64,000 nt of DNA from a bacterium (GTDB lineage Bacteria; UBP14; UBA6098; 4484-93), in contig JAGGUN010000052.1 of the NCBI GenBank assembly GCA_021158465.1, positions 38,189-102,188 of the forward strand. The letters are read 5' to 3'. This document shows, in pieces, positions 48,764 through 56,379 of the stretch. The notes under the pieces are model-generated. The model did no database searches. It was not told where the DNA came from and was given only the letters and a program-made list of their open reading frames with translations. The first letter of the stretch is position 1. Each line of letters opens with the position of its first letter. The position numbers were made by a program, and so were the translations under genes.

Positions 48764-49676
48764 GGTAATCCTCCCAGAAGAGCTGCGACATCTCCTCGAA
48801 GAATTCATCACCGGTCATAAGGTAAAGCTTGTGGAGTTGGTCTATGTGAACAAGATGATACTTACGACTCTGCGCCCTGTGCCTCAGGCAATAATAACTG
48901 TATCCTCCAGGACAGCGAAAATCGGGAATATACCGTTTCAGTGTCGTGAAGGAGGCAAGGAGGATATTTCTGGCATCACTATTTCCGGTCAAGAGGTAAT
49001 ACTCGTATATCCCATAAACGGCATAGATAAAACCGTTCAAGGTATGATTAAGCTCCTCCATAGGGTATTCCTCTATCCAGAAGTATCCTAAACTGTCCAC
49101 GGCAACAACCCACACATCGGATTGCCCCCTGAAGATGGAAAAGCTTGAGAATATCTCATCCGCTACCATAAGATACCTTCTGTCTCCTGTCTCATTGTAA
49201 AGTCTCACAAAAAGCTGAAGAGCCTCTCCTTGAGCCAGTCCAGAATACCAGGGAGCATACATCGTCTGTGTTGTATCACCATGCAGAGGGAAATCAAACG
49301 GGTAAGGGTAAAAAGGAACACCGCAAGAGTATCTCATTATCTCCTGCAGCTTGTTCGCATGCTTTCTCGACCAATTGAGGTAGTATTCATTTCCCGTTGA
49401 GTGATAGATGTCGAGCAGGATAAGCCCAATCTGTGCAAGAAAAACAGGATGATAATAAACCCCACCGTGGGAGTTATCCATATAAACGCTGTCATCATCA
49501 ACAGGATAAGCACGGTACGCCGAAGACTCGGGGAAACCCGTGAACGAAAGGGAATCATAAGGTAGCGAGACAATATCAAACTGCTCCACACGATACCAGA
49601 CACCTTCCGTGGGAGCATCAGAACCCCTGCCGCAGGAAAGAAAAAGCAGAGCAGATACTAAAATTCCCTTCCTCAC
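48756..49676 (-). CDS. Glucuronyl C5-epimerase-like lipoprotein, copy 1
   Basis: The 306-residue protein has a lipoprotein signal peptide (LFLSC) and the same epimerase-like domain as its downstream neighbour: YAPWYSGLAQGEALQLFVRL, FWIEEYPMEELNHTLNGFI and YHLVHIDQLHKLYLMTGDEF. The start is GTG with an AAGAAGGA Shine-Dalgarno. The two proteins are clear tandem paralogues, similar throughout and nearly identical at the C terminus. Without the N-terminal domain of true epimerases the activity is not assured. Confidence 0.77.
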   Translation of the reverse strand: MRKGILVSALLFLSCGRGSDAPTEGVWYRVEQFDIVSLPYDSLSFTGFPESSAYRAYPVDDDSVYMDNSHGGVYYHPVFLAQIGLILLDIYHSTGNEYYLNWSRKHANKLQEIMRYSCGVPFYPYPFDFPLHGDTTQTMYAPWYSGLAQGEALQLFVRLYNETGDRRYLMVADEIFSSFSIFRGQSDVWVVAVDSLGYFWIEEYPMEELNHTLNGFIYAVYGIYEYYLLTGNSDARNILLASFTTLKRYIPDFRCPGGYSYYCLRHRAQSRKYHLVHIDQLHKLYLMTGDEFFEEMSQLFWEDYHE

Positions 49677-49729
49677 AATCAGTCCTTCTTCCCTTTAGAT
49701 GATTTGTTCTTCAAAAACCAAAAGAAAAA

Positions 49730-50728
49730 CTAAACAATGGATTTATGGAGGTGAGCCTTCGCCTTCAGCTTGGCAATCTCAAGGGCAATCTCAGGCATCT
49801 TCTTATTTATCTTGCTCTTTATCGTGCATATCATCCAGCAGCCATTTTTGCAATTATCCACCATAACCCTCGCCCGCTCTGCCTTAGCCGAGTTCCAGAT
49901 ATCCTCCCACGGAGTATCCTTTATGTTGCCGATAGGGACAGGAAGAATATGGCAGGGATACACATTCCCTTTCGGGTCGAGATAGAAAAATCCTCGCGCC
50001 GCATCACATTTCCAGTCCTTGCCTGTGCCAAGTGCATACTCGAGCAGCCCCTTCTCAAACCAGCCCCTGAATATCCGCTTGATGTTCCAGCTGGTCATCT
50101 CCGAACGGATAAGATGGTTAAACTGACACGAAAGCTCCTCATCCCGGTTGCTAAGAAGCCTGCTCTTGTCTCTGCCAAAGTATATCTCGGAATCGGTAGC
50201 AACGGATATCGAGAACTCAACACCGAGTTCATTTGCAAGCTCATACACGCTCGATATCTCAGGGATGTTCTGGTCAACAACCGTCATCGCTATCCCAAGG
50301 TCACGAACACCCACAGACTTAAGCCCCTCAACCGTCCGCATCGCACGGTCAAAAAAGCCCGGAACCCCACGAATATCATCATGGGTCTCCCTTAACCCAT
50401 CGATGGAAATCCTAACAGCAGCATTCTTTGAAAACCTCAGTATCTGCCTCATATCGTCGATGGTCTTCCCCGTCAAGCTACCGTTGGATGAGATAACAAA
50501 ACGGGGCGAAGAAACCTTATGCATCTCATAGATAACATCTACAAGATCCTCTCTTATGAACGGCTCTCCGCCTGTGATGTTAACATCGACAAGGTTCCTC
50601 GGCAAGTTCCTATAATCCCTTGGGGCAAGTTCAGGAGAGTGTGGGGGGTTTTTCCAGATATCACATATCTTACAGCGAGCATTACACTTGTAGGTAACAG
50701 CTACAATCGCCACTTTCGGTGGGTTCAT
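49730..50728 (-). CDS. Radical SAM protein with SPASM-like C-terminal cluster region
   Basis: The 332-residue protein has the radical SAM motif C15-x3-C19-x2-C22 (YKCNARCKICDIW), the GGEP SAM-binding loop (NITGGEPFIRED), and a C-terminal cysteine-rich region (CDAARGFFYL, YPCHI, NCKNGCWMIC) that fits an auxiliary-cluster SPASM/twitch domain. This group makes peptide- or enzyme-modifying chemistry; the substrate is unknown and no peptide substrate is encoded nearby. I start at 50728, where GGAGGAATGG precedes ATG; the longer frame to 50821 runs into the tRNA-Gly gene, with which it is co-transcribed. Confidence 0.88.
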   Translation of the reverse strand: MNPPKVAIVAVTYKCNARCKICDIWKNPPHSPELAPRDYRNLPRNLVDVNITGGEPFIREDLVDVIYEMHKVSSPRFVISSNGSLTGKTIDDMRQILRFSKNAAVRISIDGLRETHDDIRGVPGFFDRAMRTVEGLKSVGVRDLGIAMTVVDQNIPEISSVYELANELGVEFSISVATDSEIYFGRDKSRLLSNRDEELSCQFNHLIRSEMTSWNIKRIFRGWFEKGLLEYALGTGKDWKCDAARGFFYLDPKGNVYPCHILPVPIGNIKDTPWEDIWNSAKAERARVMVDNCKNGCWMICTIKSKINKKMPEIALEIAKLKAKAHLHKSIV

Positions 50729-50744
50729 CCATTCCTCCAGTTCA

Positions 50745-50817
50745 AGCGGGAGACGGGACTCGAACCCGCGACCAACAGCTTGGAAGGCTGTGACTCTACC
50801 AACTGAGTTACTCCCGC
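50745..50817 (-). tRNA. tRNA-Gly (anticodon TCC)
   Basis: Acceptor GCGGGAG/CTCCCGC, D-arm AACTCAGTTGGTAGAG, anticodon loop CTTCCAA (TCC), T-loop GTTCGAGT, T discriminator, no encoded CCA. Third of the Thr-Tyr-Gly cluster, with its own promoter in front. Confidence 0.95.
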
Positions 50818-50838
50818 ACAAAACAATCTATTTTGCTC

Positions 50839-50867
50839 AAAATAATAAGTTAACTCAACAATGTCAA
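50839..50867 (-). promoter_or_regulatory. Promoter before tRNA-Gly and radical SAM gene
   Basis: Minus strand TTGACA (50867-50862), 17-bp spacer, TATTTT (50844-50839), 21 bp before tRNA-Gly. Confidence 0.7.
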
Positions 50868-50883
50868 GAACTTTATTAGCATC

Positions 50884-50965
50884 TGGTGAGGGGAGGATTC
50901 GAACCTCCGAAGGCTGAGCCGGCAGATTTACAGTCTGCTCCCTTTGACCACTCGGGAACCTCACC
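50884..50965 (-). tRNA. tRNA-Tyr (anticodon GTA)
   Basis: A class II tRNA with long variable arm; acceptor GGTGAGG/CCTCACC, anticodon loop CTGTAAA (GTA), T-loop GTTCGAAT, A discriminator, no encoded CCA. Confidence 0.95.
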
Positions 50966-50978
50966 ATACTTCCACTCA

Positions 50979-51051
50979 AGCTGGCGGAGGGACTTGAACC
51001 CCCGACCGGCTGATTACAAATCAGCTGCTCTACCAACTGAGCTACGCCAGC
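50979..51051 (-). tRNA. tRNA-Thr (anticodon TGT)
   Basis: Acceptor GCTGGCG/CGCCAGC, D-arm TAGCTCAGTTGG, anticodon loop TTTGTAA (TGT), T-loop GTTCAAGT, T discriminator, no CCA. First of a Thr-Tyr-Gly cluster. Confidence 0.95.
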
Positions 51052-51063
51052 AGACTTGTTTTC

Positions 51064-51091
51064 AATATAAAGATTATGCCGTTATTGTCAA
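51064..51091 (-). promoter_or_regulatory. Promoter of the tRNA-Thr/Tyr cluster
   Basis: Minus strand TTGACA (51091-51086), 16-bp spacer, TATATT (51069-51064), 12 bp before tRNA-Thr. Confidence 0.78.
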
Positions 51092-51102
51092 CAAAATTTC
51101 TG

Positions 51103-51591
51103 CTAAAACTTATACCCTATCCTTCTCAGGAAATCGTGTCGCCATTTCCTGTCAGCTTCACCCTCGACACCAACAGGAGCAGATCCATCTATCACACCGA
51201 GTATCGCTCCTCCGTCACCAGAGCGAGCAACAACAACTCTCACGGGGTTAGCTGTCGCACAGAAAATGTTTACGACCTCAGGAACATCTTTCAAACGGGT
51301 AAGGATATTTATCGGATACGCATTGCGCAGAAGTATCACAAGTGAATGCCCCGCCGAAATACGCTTGATATTCTCAACCGCGGCATCGATAAGCTCGGTA
51401 TCGTTCCCCTCGTAGCGGATAAGGCGAGCACCAGAAGCTTCCGAAAAGCCGATGCCAAACTTCGCATCGGGAACCGTGTTCACTATCGCCTCACAAACAT
51501 CCTCAACCGTCTTTATGAAATGCGCTTGAGCAAGGATAACATTTGCACCATCAGGGAGAAGTAACTTCACCTCTTCTATCTCAAGAGCCAT
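51103..51591 (-). CDS. Adenosine-specific kinase
   Basis: The 162-residue protein matches the small PF04008 family, shown in archaea and thermophiles to bind or phosphorylate adenosine: LEIEEVKLLLPDGANVILAQ at the start, SEASGARLIRYEGND in the middle, then VNIFCATANPVRVVVA and a final GVIDG. Length and order agree with the family. The ATG at 51591 has a GGAGGAATTAGG Shine-Dalgarno; the ATG at 51645 would add an unlikely hydrophobic extension. It appears to be transcribed alone, and could support nucleoside salvage together with apt at 55.6 kb. Confidence 0.9.
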   Translation of the reverse strand: MALEIEEVKLLLPDGANVILAQAHFIKTVEDVCEAIVNTVPDAKFGIGFSEASGARLIRYEGNDTELIDAAVENIKRISAGHSLVILLRNAYPINILTRLKDVPEVVNIFCATANPVRVVVARSGDGGAILGVIDGSAPVGVEGEADRKWRHDFLRRIGYKF

Positions 51592-51610
51592 CCTAATTCC
51601 TCCTTTGTTA

Positions 51611-51639
51611 TAAATATAAAAAATAGAAAAAATTATCAA
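51611..51639 (-). promoter_or_regulatory. Promoter of the adenosine-specific kinase gene
   Basis: Minus strand TTGATA (51639-51634), 17-bp spacer, TATTTA (51616-51611), 19 bp before the ATG with a Shine-Dalgarno in between. Confidence 0.6.
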
Positions 51640-51660
51640 GGGCAATTAAAAAAATATTGA

Positions 51661-51783
51661 AATAAGTTCGGATTCGACAAGACAGAGATAACGACAGAGC
51701 TTGGTATCGCAGCTACCTTCACTGGACCAAAGGAAACAACAGCTGGTATGCACGACCCAAGCTTACCATTTGAAATGATATAA
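51661..51783 (+). pseudogene. Possible gene remnant beside the tmRNA 3' end
   Basis: This stretch has 40 open codons between stops (reading KFGFDKTEITTELGIAATF and on to PSLPFEMI), with composition like coding sequence but no start codon with Shine-Dalgarno. It stops 37 bp from the 3' end of tmRNA. It may be a leftover of a gene brought by an element that integrated at ssrA, or chance; I recognise no family. Confidence 0.3.
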
Positions 51784-51819
51784 TTAGGATGGAAACAGTT
51801 CAATGAATGGATAATCTAC

Positions 51820-52168
51820 TGGAGGCGGCGGGAGTCGAACCCGCGTCCGATGAAGCCCCAAAAAGCCTTCCTACGAGCGTAGCCAATCCTTTATTTTTCG
51901 CCGGATATGCCCCCGATTGGCAGGGTTCCTATCCGGTATAACCTGCTTATCTCATCCCTCCATCCGCAGGTAAGAAAGAGGGAAGTCCTCAGGTTTTTCG
52001 GCGCCCTGGATGCCCTCCCCTGAGGAGCGGATGGCAACCGGACGGCAGCATTTAAGCTGCTAACGCCAAATTAGCGTCGTTTCTTTTTCTCTGTGTGTTT
52101 AACGAGGACACAGAACCTCGGCTCGCAGACTTCTTCGGCACATTCACCGTCGAGACCCGTTCGCCCCC
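51820..52168 (-). ncRNA. ssrA: tmRNA (transfer-messenger RNA)
   Basis: The minus-strand ends form the tRNA-like part, with 5' GGGGGCG pairing with 3' CGCCTCC and T-arm CGCGGGTTCGACTCCCG at the 3' end. The reading frame ends DANLALAA and a TAA stop (52052-52054), a typical tag ending LALAA. The resume codon cannot be fixed by eye; the frame upstream reads LNTQRKRN. tmRNA frees stalled ribosomes with SmpB and tags the product for proteolysis. It lies 7 bases downstream of tRNA-Lys(CTT), so these are co-transcribed. Confidence 0.95.
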
Positions 52169-52175
52169 AAGATAT

Positions 52176-52249
52176 TGCCCCATGAAGGACTCGAACCTTC
52201 GACCCACTGATTAAGAGTCAGTTGCTCTACCAAACTGAGCTAATGGGGC
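52176..52249 (-). tRNA. tRNA-Lys (anticodon CTT)
   Basis: Acceptor GCCCCAT/ATGGGGC, D-arm TAGCTCAGTTTGGTAGAG, anticodon loop CTCTTAA (CTT), T-loop GTTCGAGT, A discriminator, no CCA encoded. Confidence 0.95.
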
Positions 52250-52269
52250 ATCTTTCTTCCTTTATCAAG

Positions 52270-52342
52270 TGAGGGTGGAAGGACTTGAACCTTCGGCCCA
52301 CGGCTTAAAAAGCCGTTGCTCTACCACCTGAGCTACACCCCC
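52270..52342 (-). tRNA. tRNA-Lys (anticodon TTT)
   Basis: Acceptor GGGGGTG/CACCCTC with one G-T pair, D-arm TAGCTCAGGTGG, anticodon loop TTTTTAA (TTT), T-loop GTTCAAGT, A discriminator, no CCA encoded. First gene of the tRNA-Lys/tmRNA transcript. Confidence 0.94.
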
Positions 52343-52356
52343 TCAAAGCAATCTAA

Positions 52357-52384
52357 AATATATCGAAATCGCCCAGATTGTCAA
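52357..52384 (-). promoter_or_regulatory. Promoter of the tRNA-Lys/tRNA-Lys/tmRNA unit
   Basis: Minus strand TTGACA (52384-52379), 16-bp spacer, TATATT (52362-52357), 14 bp before tRNA-Lys(TTT). Identical in design to the tRNA-Thr promoter. Confidence 0.78.
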
Positions 52385-52404
52385 GAATAATTCTCCGATT
52401 TTAC

Positions 52405-52432
52405 TTGACATCAGTTTGACAAAAGATAAATT
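52405..52432 (+). promoter_or_regulatory. Promoter of the class V aminotransferase gene
   Basis: TTGACA, 16-bp spacer and TAAATT, about 40 bp before the ATG; a strong AAGGAGGTG Shine-Dalgarno follows. Confidence 0.6.
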
Positions 52433-52472
52433 TTTGAAGCTCAACTAAAATCCCATAAGGAAGGAGGTGAAA

Positions 52473-53537
52473 ATGCGCTTGAAACTTTTTATTCCAGGAC
52501 CAACCGAGGTCAGAGATGAGGTGCTCAGATCTATGGCAAATCCTGCTATCGGACACCGCTCAAAACAGTTCTCAGAACTCTACGCAAGGGTTCAGCCGAA
52601 ACTCCAGAAGGTGCTTTACACAAAGAATATCGTCTTTATCTCCACATCGTCATCAACCGGGCTTATGGAAGCAGCTGTCAGGAACTGCTCAAACAAGAGG
52701 ATCGCAAGCTTCATCTGCGGAGCGTTCTCTAATAGATGGCATCAAATAGCCGTCGCAAACGGCAAGGAGGCTGATAGATACGAGGTAGAATGGGGAAAAC
52801 CTATTACTCCCGAGATGGTTGATTCTGCCCTTTCTACGGGGAAATACGACGCGATCACGCTCGTCCACAACGAAACATCGGTCGGGCTTATGAACCCACT
52901 CGAGGAAATCGCCGAGGTGATGAAGAAGTATCCCGATGTTATGTTCCTCGTTGATTCTGTCTCATCGATGATGGGTGTGAAGATCGAAACGGATAAGCTG
53001 GGAATAGATGTTCTGCTTGCCGGCGTCCAGAAAGCCTTGGCACTACCACCAGGACTCGCTGTTGCATCCGTATCAGAGAAAGCATTGAAAAAGGCAGAAA
53101 CAGTCGAGAACAGGGGATACTATTTCGACTTCCTAACATTCCTCAAATATCACAACAAGAACCAGACACCGACAACGCCAAGCATACCGCACATCTACGC
53201 ACTCGACCTCCAGTTGGACAGGATACTTGAAGAGGGACTGGAGACTCGTTTCGCAAGACACCACGAAATGGCTGAATATACAAGAAACTGGGCAAAGAAG
53301 CATTTTGCATTATTCCCCGAACCTGGATACGAATCGGAAACACTCACCTGCATCAAGAACACAAGAGGCGTGAGCATCGCCGAGCTGAACGAAGAACTCA
53401 GCAAAAGAGGAATGACTATCTCCAACGGATATGGAAAGATGAAGGAGAAAACATTCCGAATCGCTCATATGGGAGACCTGACAATAGGTGAGGTAAAGGC
53501 GCTGACAGCAAATATCGAGGATATTCTCGGACTGTAA
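52473..53537 (+). CDS. Class V aminotransferase (serine-glyoxylate/phosphoserine type)
   Basis: The 354-residue PLP enzyme opens with the LFIPGPTEVRDEVLRSMANP block, has the substrate loop HNETSVGLMNP, the DSVSSMMG acid, and the PLP lysine in AGVQKALALPPG. It is close to serine-glyoxylate, alanine-glyoxylate and phosphoserine aminotransferases; exact substrate is unclear, and a serine-linked role is likely. I start at the ATG at 52473; the GTG at 52467 is inside the AAGGAGGTG Shine-Dalgarno. It is followed by an exported lipoprotein gene. Confidence 0.85.
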   Translation: MRLKLFIPGPTEVRDEVLRSMANPAIGHRSKQFSELYARVQPKLQKVLYTKNIVFISTSSSTGLMEAAVRNCSNKRIASFICGAFSNRWHQIAVANGKEADRYEVEWGKPITPEMVDSALSTGKYDAITLVHNETSVGLMNPLEEIAEVMKKYPDVMFLVDSVSSMMGVKIETDKLGIDVLLAGVQKALALPPGLAVASVSEKALKKAETVENRGYYFDFLTFLKYHNKNQTPTTPSIPHIYALDLQLDRILEEGLETRFARHHEMAEYTRNWAKKHFALFPEPGYESETLTCIKNTRGVSIAELNEELSKRGMTISNGYGKMKEKTFRIAHMGDLTIGEVKALTANIEDILGL

Positions 53538-53547
53538 CCCAGCAGAT

Positions 53548-54099
53548 ATGAATCAGATCTTGTCCCTCTTTCTTGCCCTGAGTCTATTACTTTCATCCTG
53601 CCAAAAGAAGGAAAAGGAGGTTCCGTCAGAGTATCACCTAAGGGTACTCGGTCCTATCTCAGAGATCCAGCCAAAGGAGTACGGAGTTCGGGCAAATGCA
53701 ATCCTCACCTCAAAACTGGGGAACAAATTCGCTGAGGCAAAAAGCGGTGCCGGGGTGCTTGTCATTCTCCCAACCACAAAAGGCGGGAAACTGACCTTTT
53801 CTGCATATACCTATGTTCCAAAAGGGAAGAGCCCAAAACTGGAAACAAGGGTAGCGGTTTTTCTGGGAGTGGCAAGAGGTCCTAAGACCGAAGTAGGTAG
53901 AAAGCTATCCGAGACAAATCTTACCCTGCTCTCCGAGAATCCGTCCGTACTCGAGCTTGGAGAAGGAGGAGCCATAGTTCCTCAAACAGCACGAGAGATT
54001 ACTGTTGATATTCCGAAGGGTGTTTTCAGGCTCATTGTACTCTCAGACGGCAACGCCGCAACGACCAATTTCACCTTCTACCCCGCAGAACAAGGCTGA
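53548..54099 (+). CDS. Putative lipoprotein (unknown function)
   Basis: The 183-residue protein has an N-terminal lipoprotein signal (LLSSC followed by QKK) and a beta-rich mature domain. It contains no recognisable catalytic motif. It follows the aminotransferase gene by 10 bp and converges on the amidase gene, with 32 bp between stops. Likely an outer-membrane-anchored periplasmic protein. Confidence 0.7.
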   Translation: MNQILSLFLALSLLLSSCQKKEKEVPSEYHLRVLGPISEIQPKEYGVRANAILTSKLGNKFAEAKSGAGVLVILPTTKGGKLTFSAYTYVPKGKSPKLETRVAVFLGVARGPKTEVGRKLSETNLTLLSENPSVLELGEGGAIVPQTAREITVDIPKGVFRLIVLSDGNAATTNFTFYPAEQG

Positions 54100-54131
54100 T
54101 ATCCAACCTACAAGGGAAAAGCAAGCTGTTT

Positions 54132-55196
54132 TTACTTCACCCTTTCCCTGAAGATTCTTAGACCCTTTGCAATAGATTCGGCAATCCTGCTCTGAAAGGC
54201 GGATGTCCTGAGTAGTCTTTCCTCCTTTGGGTTGGAGATGAATGCCGTCTCAACAAGGACAGACGGCATAAACGCACCAACAAGAACATAGAACCCAGCC
54301 TGTGATACTCCTCGTCTCCTTAGATGGGGAAGCTCCTCACCCACCGCCTCGTCGATACAGGTAGCAAGCTCGTTACTCTCGTATAAGAACTCATTCTGTA
54401 TCATCTTCGTGATGATGAACTGAAGGTCATCCAGATTATCGGTAGGTGGATTGTCCTCCAGGAGAAGAACGGAGTTCTCAAGTTGTTCAGCTGCCCGTGC
54501 CTCATCGGTCTTCGCCACCGAGAGAAAGAATACCTCAAACCCCTCGGAACTCCTCCGCTTTGACCCGTTGCAGTGAATCGATATAAATATATCCCCGTGA
54601 AGCCTGTTTGCCATCTCACTCCGCTCGGATAGTGGAAGAAACCTGTCATCCTCACGGGTGAGATAAACCTCCCAGCCATCCTTCTCGAGAATAGGCTTGA
54701 GCTTACGAGCTATGGAAATGGTTATATCCTTCTCGTATGTCCCCAACGGTCCTATCGCACCCGGGTCCTTCCCTCCATGCCCAGGGTCGATTATAACCCG
54801 CTTGAAATCAAACTTCTTTTGAACAGGCGTTGTATCTCTCGGTTTGACCTCAGTTTCCTCAGATAGATTGTAACCCTTCGACGCCAAAAGCTCAAAAAAA
54901 CCCTCCTTGGGCAGAAATATATCACCAGCATAGAAGACAGCATGGGATTTAAGCTCGTATGTTTCCCCGTTGAAAACAACGAATTCACTGCCAAGCGTCA
55001 CAATGAGCGTGTCGGGACGCGAGCCAAAGATGAATACCCCTTTCTGCTTAAAGTGCGACCAGAAGCAACGCAGTCCAAAGGGCTCAAGACAATGGGAAGC
55101 AGCAACAAACTCCTCCCCATCAATAAGGACAGTATTCAACGAGGCAGCAGAGACTAACGCAGGGATGAGCAGCATCAGAAGGATGAACCTCTTCAT
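54132..55196 (-). CDS. N-acetylmuramoyl-L-alanine amidase
   Basis: The 354-residue exported enzyme cuts the amide bond between muramic acid and the peptide stem. A signal peptide (ending LVSAAS) is followed by a domain like the copper-amine-oxidase N-terminal repeat (about 20-115), then the Amidase_3 domain with zinc ligands H140, E155 and H208 (DPGHGGKDPG, TYEKD, SIHCNGS) and catalytic E316 (LVETAFISN). A segment of about 40 residues (near 235-275) sits where AmiA/B/C-type enzymes carry a blocking helix. It overlaps the RidA gene by 4 bp. Confidence 0.9.
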   Translation of the reverse strand: MKRFILLMLLIPALVSAASLNTVLIDGEEFVAASHCLEPFGLRCFWSHFKQKGVFIFGSRPDTLIVTLGSEFVVFNGETYELKSHAVFYAGDIFLPKEGFFELLASKGYNLSEETEVKPRDTTPVQKKFDFKRVIIDPGHGGKDPGAIGPLGTYEKDITISIARKLKPILEKDGWEVYLTREDDRFLPLSERSEMANRLHGDIFISIHCNGSKRRSSEGFEVFFLSVAKTDEARAAEQLENSVLLLEDNPPTDNLDDLQFIITKMIQNEFLYESNELATCIDEAVGEELPHLRRRGVSQAGFYVLVGAFMPSVLVETAFISNPKEERLLRTSAFQSRIAESIAKGLRIFRERVK

Positions 55197-55552
55197 ATCC
55201 TTGCAATCGCCTCTACTTCAATTCTTGCACCCTTCGGCAGGGATGAGACCTCGACCACTGCCCTTGCCGGTTTATGCGAGCCGAAGAGATATTCATATAC
55301 AGAATTCACCACAGGGAAATTGGCAATATCGGTCAGGAAAACCGTGGTCTTGACAACAGATGCTGAACCACCTCCCGCTGCTCTAACGATGGTAAGAACG
55401 TTTGCAAGAGCCTGTCTCACCTCCTCCTCAAATGAGGATGGTTTGGGTTCTATCCCCAGTTGCCCCGAGACAAAAAGAAGCCCTTCAGAAAGAACTGCTT
55501 GACTATAATGCCCGAGAGCCTGTGGAGCATCAGCCGTGCTTATAAATTTCAT
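55193..55552 (-). CDS. ridA: RidA-family enamine/imine deaminase
   Basis: RidA hydrolyses reactive imines made by PLP enzymes such as threonine dehydratase. The 119-residue chain has KFISTADAPQALGHYSQAV, the GQLGIEPKP turn and the conserved Arg in PKGARIEVEAIARI. I start at the ATG at 55552, with a GGAGGAG Shine-Dalgarno; a GTG two codons earlier is in frame. It sits between apt and the amidase gene in the same transcript. Confidence 0.92.
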   Translation of the reverse strand: MKFISTADAPQALGHYSQAVLSEGLLFVSGQLGIEPKPSSFEEEVRQALANVLTIVRAAGGGSASVVKTTVFLTDIANFPVVNSVYEYLFGSHKPARAVVEVSSLPKGARIEVEAIARI

Positions 55553-55565
55553 CGGCACTCCTCCC

Positions 55566-56087
55566 TCAGTCTACATCGTACTTTACAACAGAGAAAAATG
55601 GCACATTAGCAATTTTCTCCCTGCCAGCAAGAGGTGTAAGCTCTATCAAACAGGATATTTCGTATATCCTACCGCCAAGGCGCTCAATGAGGTTCATCGC
55701 TGCCCGCAATGTCCCACCGGTGGCGATGAGGTCGTCGAACAGAACCACACGCTCGCCAGGAGAGATTGCGTCTTTATGTATCTCCATATAATCCGTTCCA
55801 TATTCGAGCTCGTATGACTCTTCTATCGTTTCAGCCGGGAGCTTGCCCTTCTTTCGAATAGGAACAAATCCGATCCCGAGAGCATAAGCTATCGCCGAGC
55901 CAAAGATAAAACCCCTCGCCTCAATGCCGACAATCTTAGAGATACCCTTCCCACGGTACCGCTCAACAAACAGGTCAACAGCAGAGCGAAACACCTCGCC
56001 ATTCCCAACAAGCGTCGTTATGTCCCTGAAAAGTATCCCCTTGCGCGGGAAATCAGGAATTGTGCGAATGTAGTCAGAATAATCCAT
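55566..56087 (-). CDS. apt: Adenine phosphoribosyltransferase
   Basis: Apt salvages adenine to AMP with PRPP. The 173 residues match the family: YIRTIPDFPRKGILFRDITT near the start, GIEARGFIFGSAIAYALG, and the PRPP-binding motif VVLFDDLIATGGTL. No anomalies. It is followed, after 13 bp, by ridA and preceded by the acylphosphatase gene. Confidence 0.95.
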   Translation of the reverse strand: MDYSDYIRTIPDFPRKGILFRDITTLVGNGEVFRSAVDLFVERYRGKGISKIVGIEARGFIFGSAIAYALGIGFVPIRKKGKLPAETIEESYELEYGTDYMEIHKDAISPGERVVLFDDLIATGGTLRAAMNLIERLGGRIYEISCLIELTPLAGREKIANVPFFSVVKYDVD

Positions 56088-56097
56088 CCTTCTCCTT

Positions 56098-56379
56098 TCA
56101 AAACCTCACCTCGAACGAATCGAACTCACCCGTCGGCTCACCAAAAGAGACGACAACATCCTTTACCCAAGCAGAACGAGGGCCAATCCTCAACTGCTTG
56201 ATAAGCTCGTTCAACAAGCCACGCTCACCCTCAACAACCACCTCGACATCACCCGTGGGAAGGTTGCGAACATATCCTTCTGTGATGTTTAAGCGACGGG
56301 CATTCACAAGAACAAAGTGGCGAAAGCCAACCCCCTGAACAATCCCCTTAACCAAGATATTTGCCCTTACCCGTTTCAT
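56098..56379 (-). CDS. acyP: Acylphosphatase
   Basis: The 93-residue enzyme hydrolyses carboxyl-phosphate bonds. R20 in GIVQGVGFRH and N39 in EGYVRNLPTGDVEVVVEG are the catalytic pair. Length matches the family. It overlaps the LOG-like gene by 4 bp and is followed by apt. Confidence 0.94.
   Translation of the reverse strand: MKRVRANILVKGIVQGVGFRHFVLVNARRLNITEGYVRNLPTGDVEVVVEGERGLLNELIKQLRIGPRSAWVKDVVVSFGEPTGEFDSFEVRF

Noticed and set aside
50725-51036. Open frames across the tRNA-Thr/Tyr/Gly cluster and the extension of the radical SAM gene to 50821
   Set aside because: They translate tRNA sequence; the radical SAM gene has a strong Shine-Dalgarno at 50728.
52467-52472. GTG start for the class V aminotransferase
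   Set aside because: This GTG is part of the AAGGAGGTG Shine-Dalgarno of the ATG at 52473.
54112-54150. Possible hairpin AGGGAAA/TTTCCCT between the lipoprotein and amidase genes
   Set aside because: The loop is over 20 bases and one arm is in the amidase coding end; too weak for a terminator.
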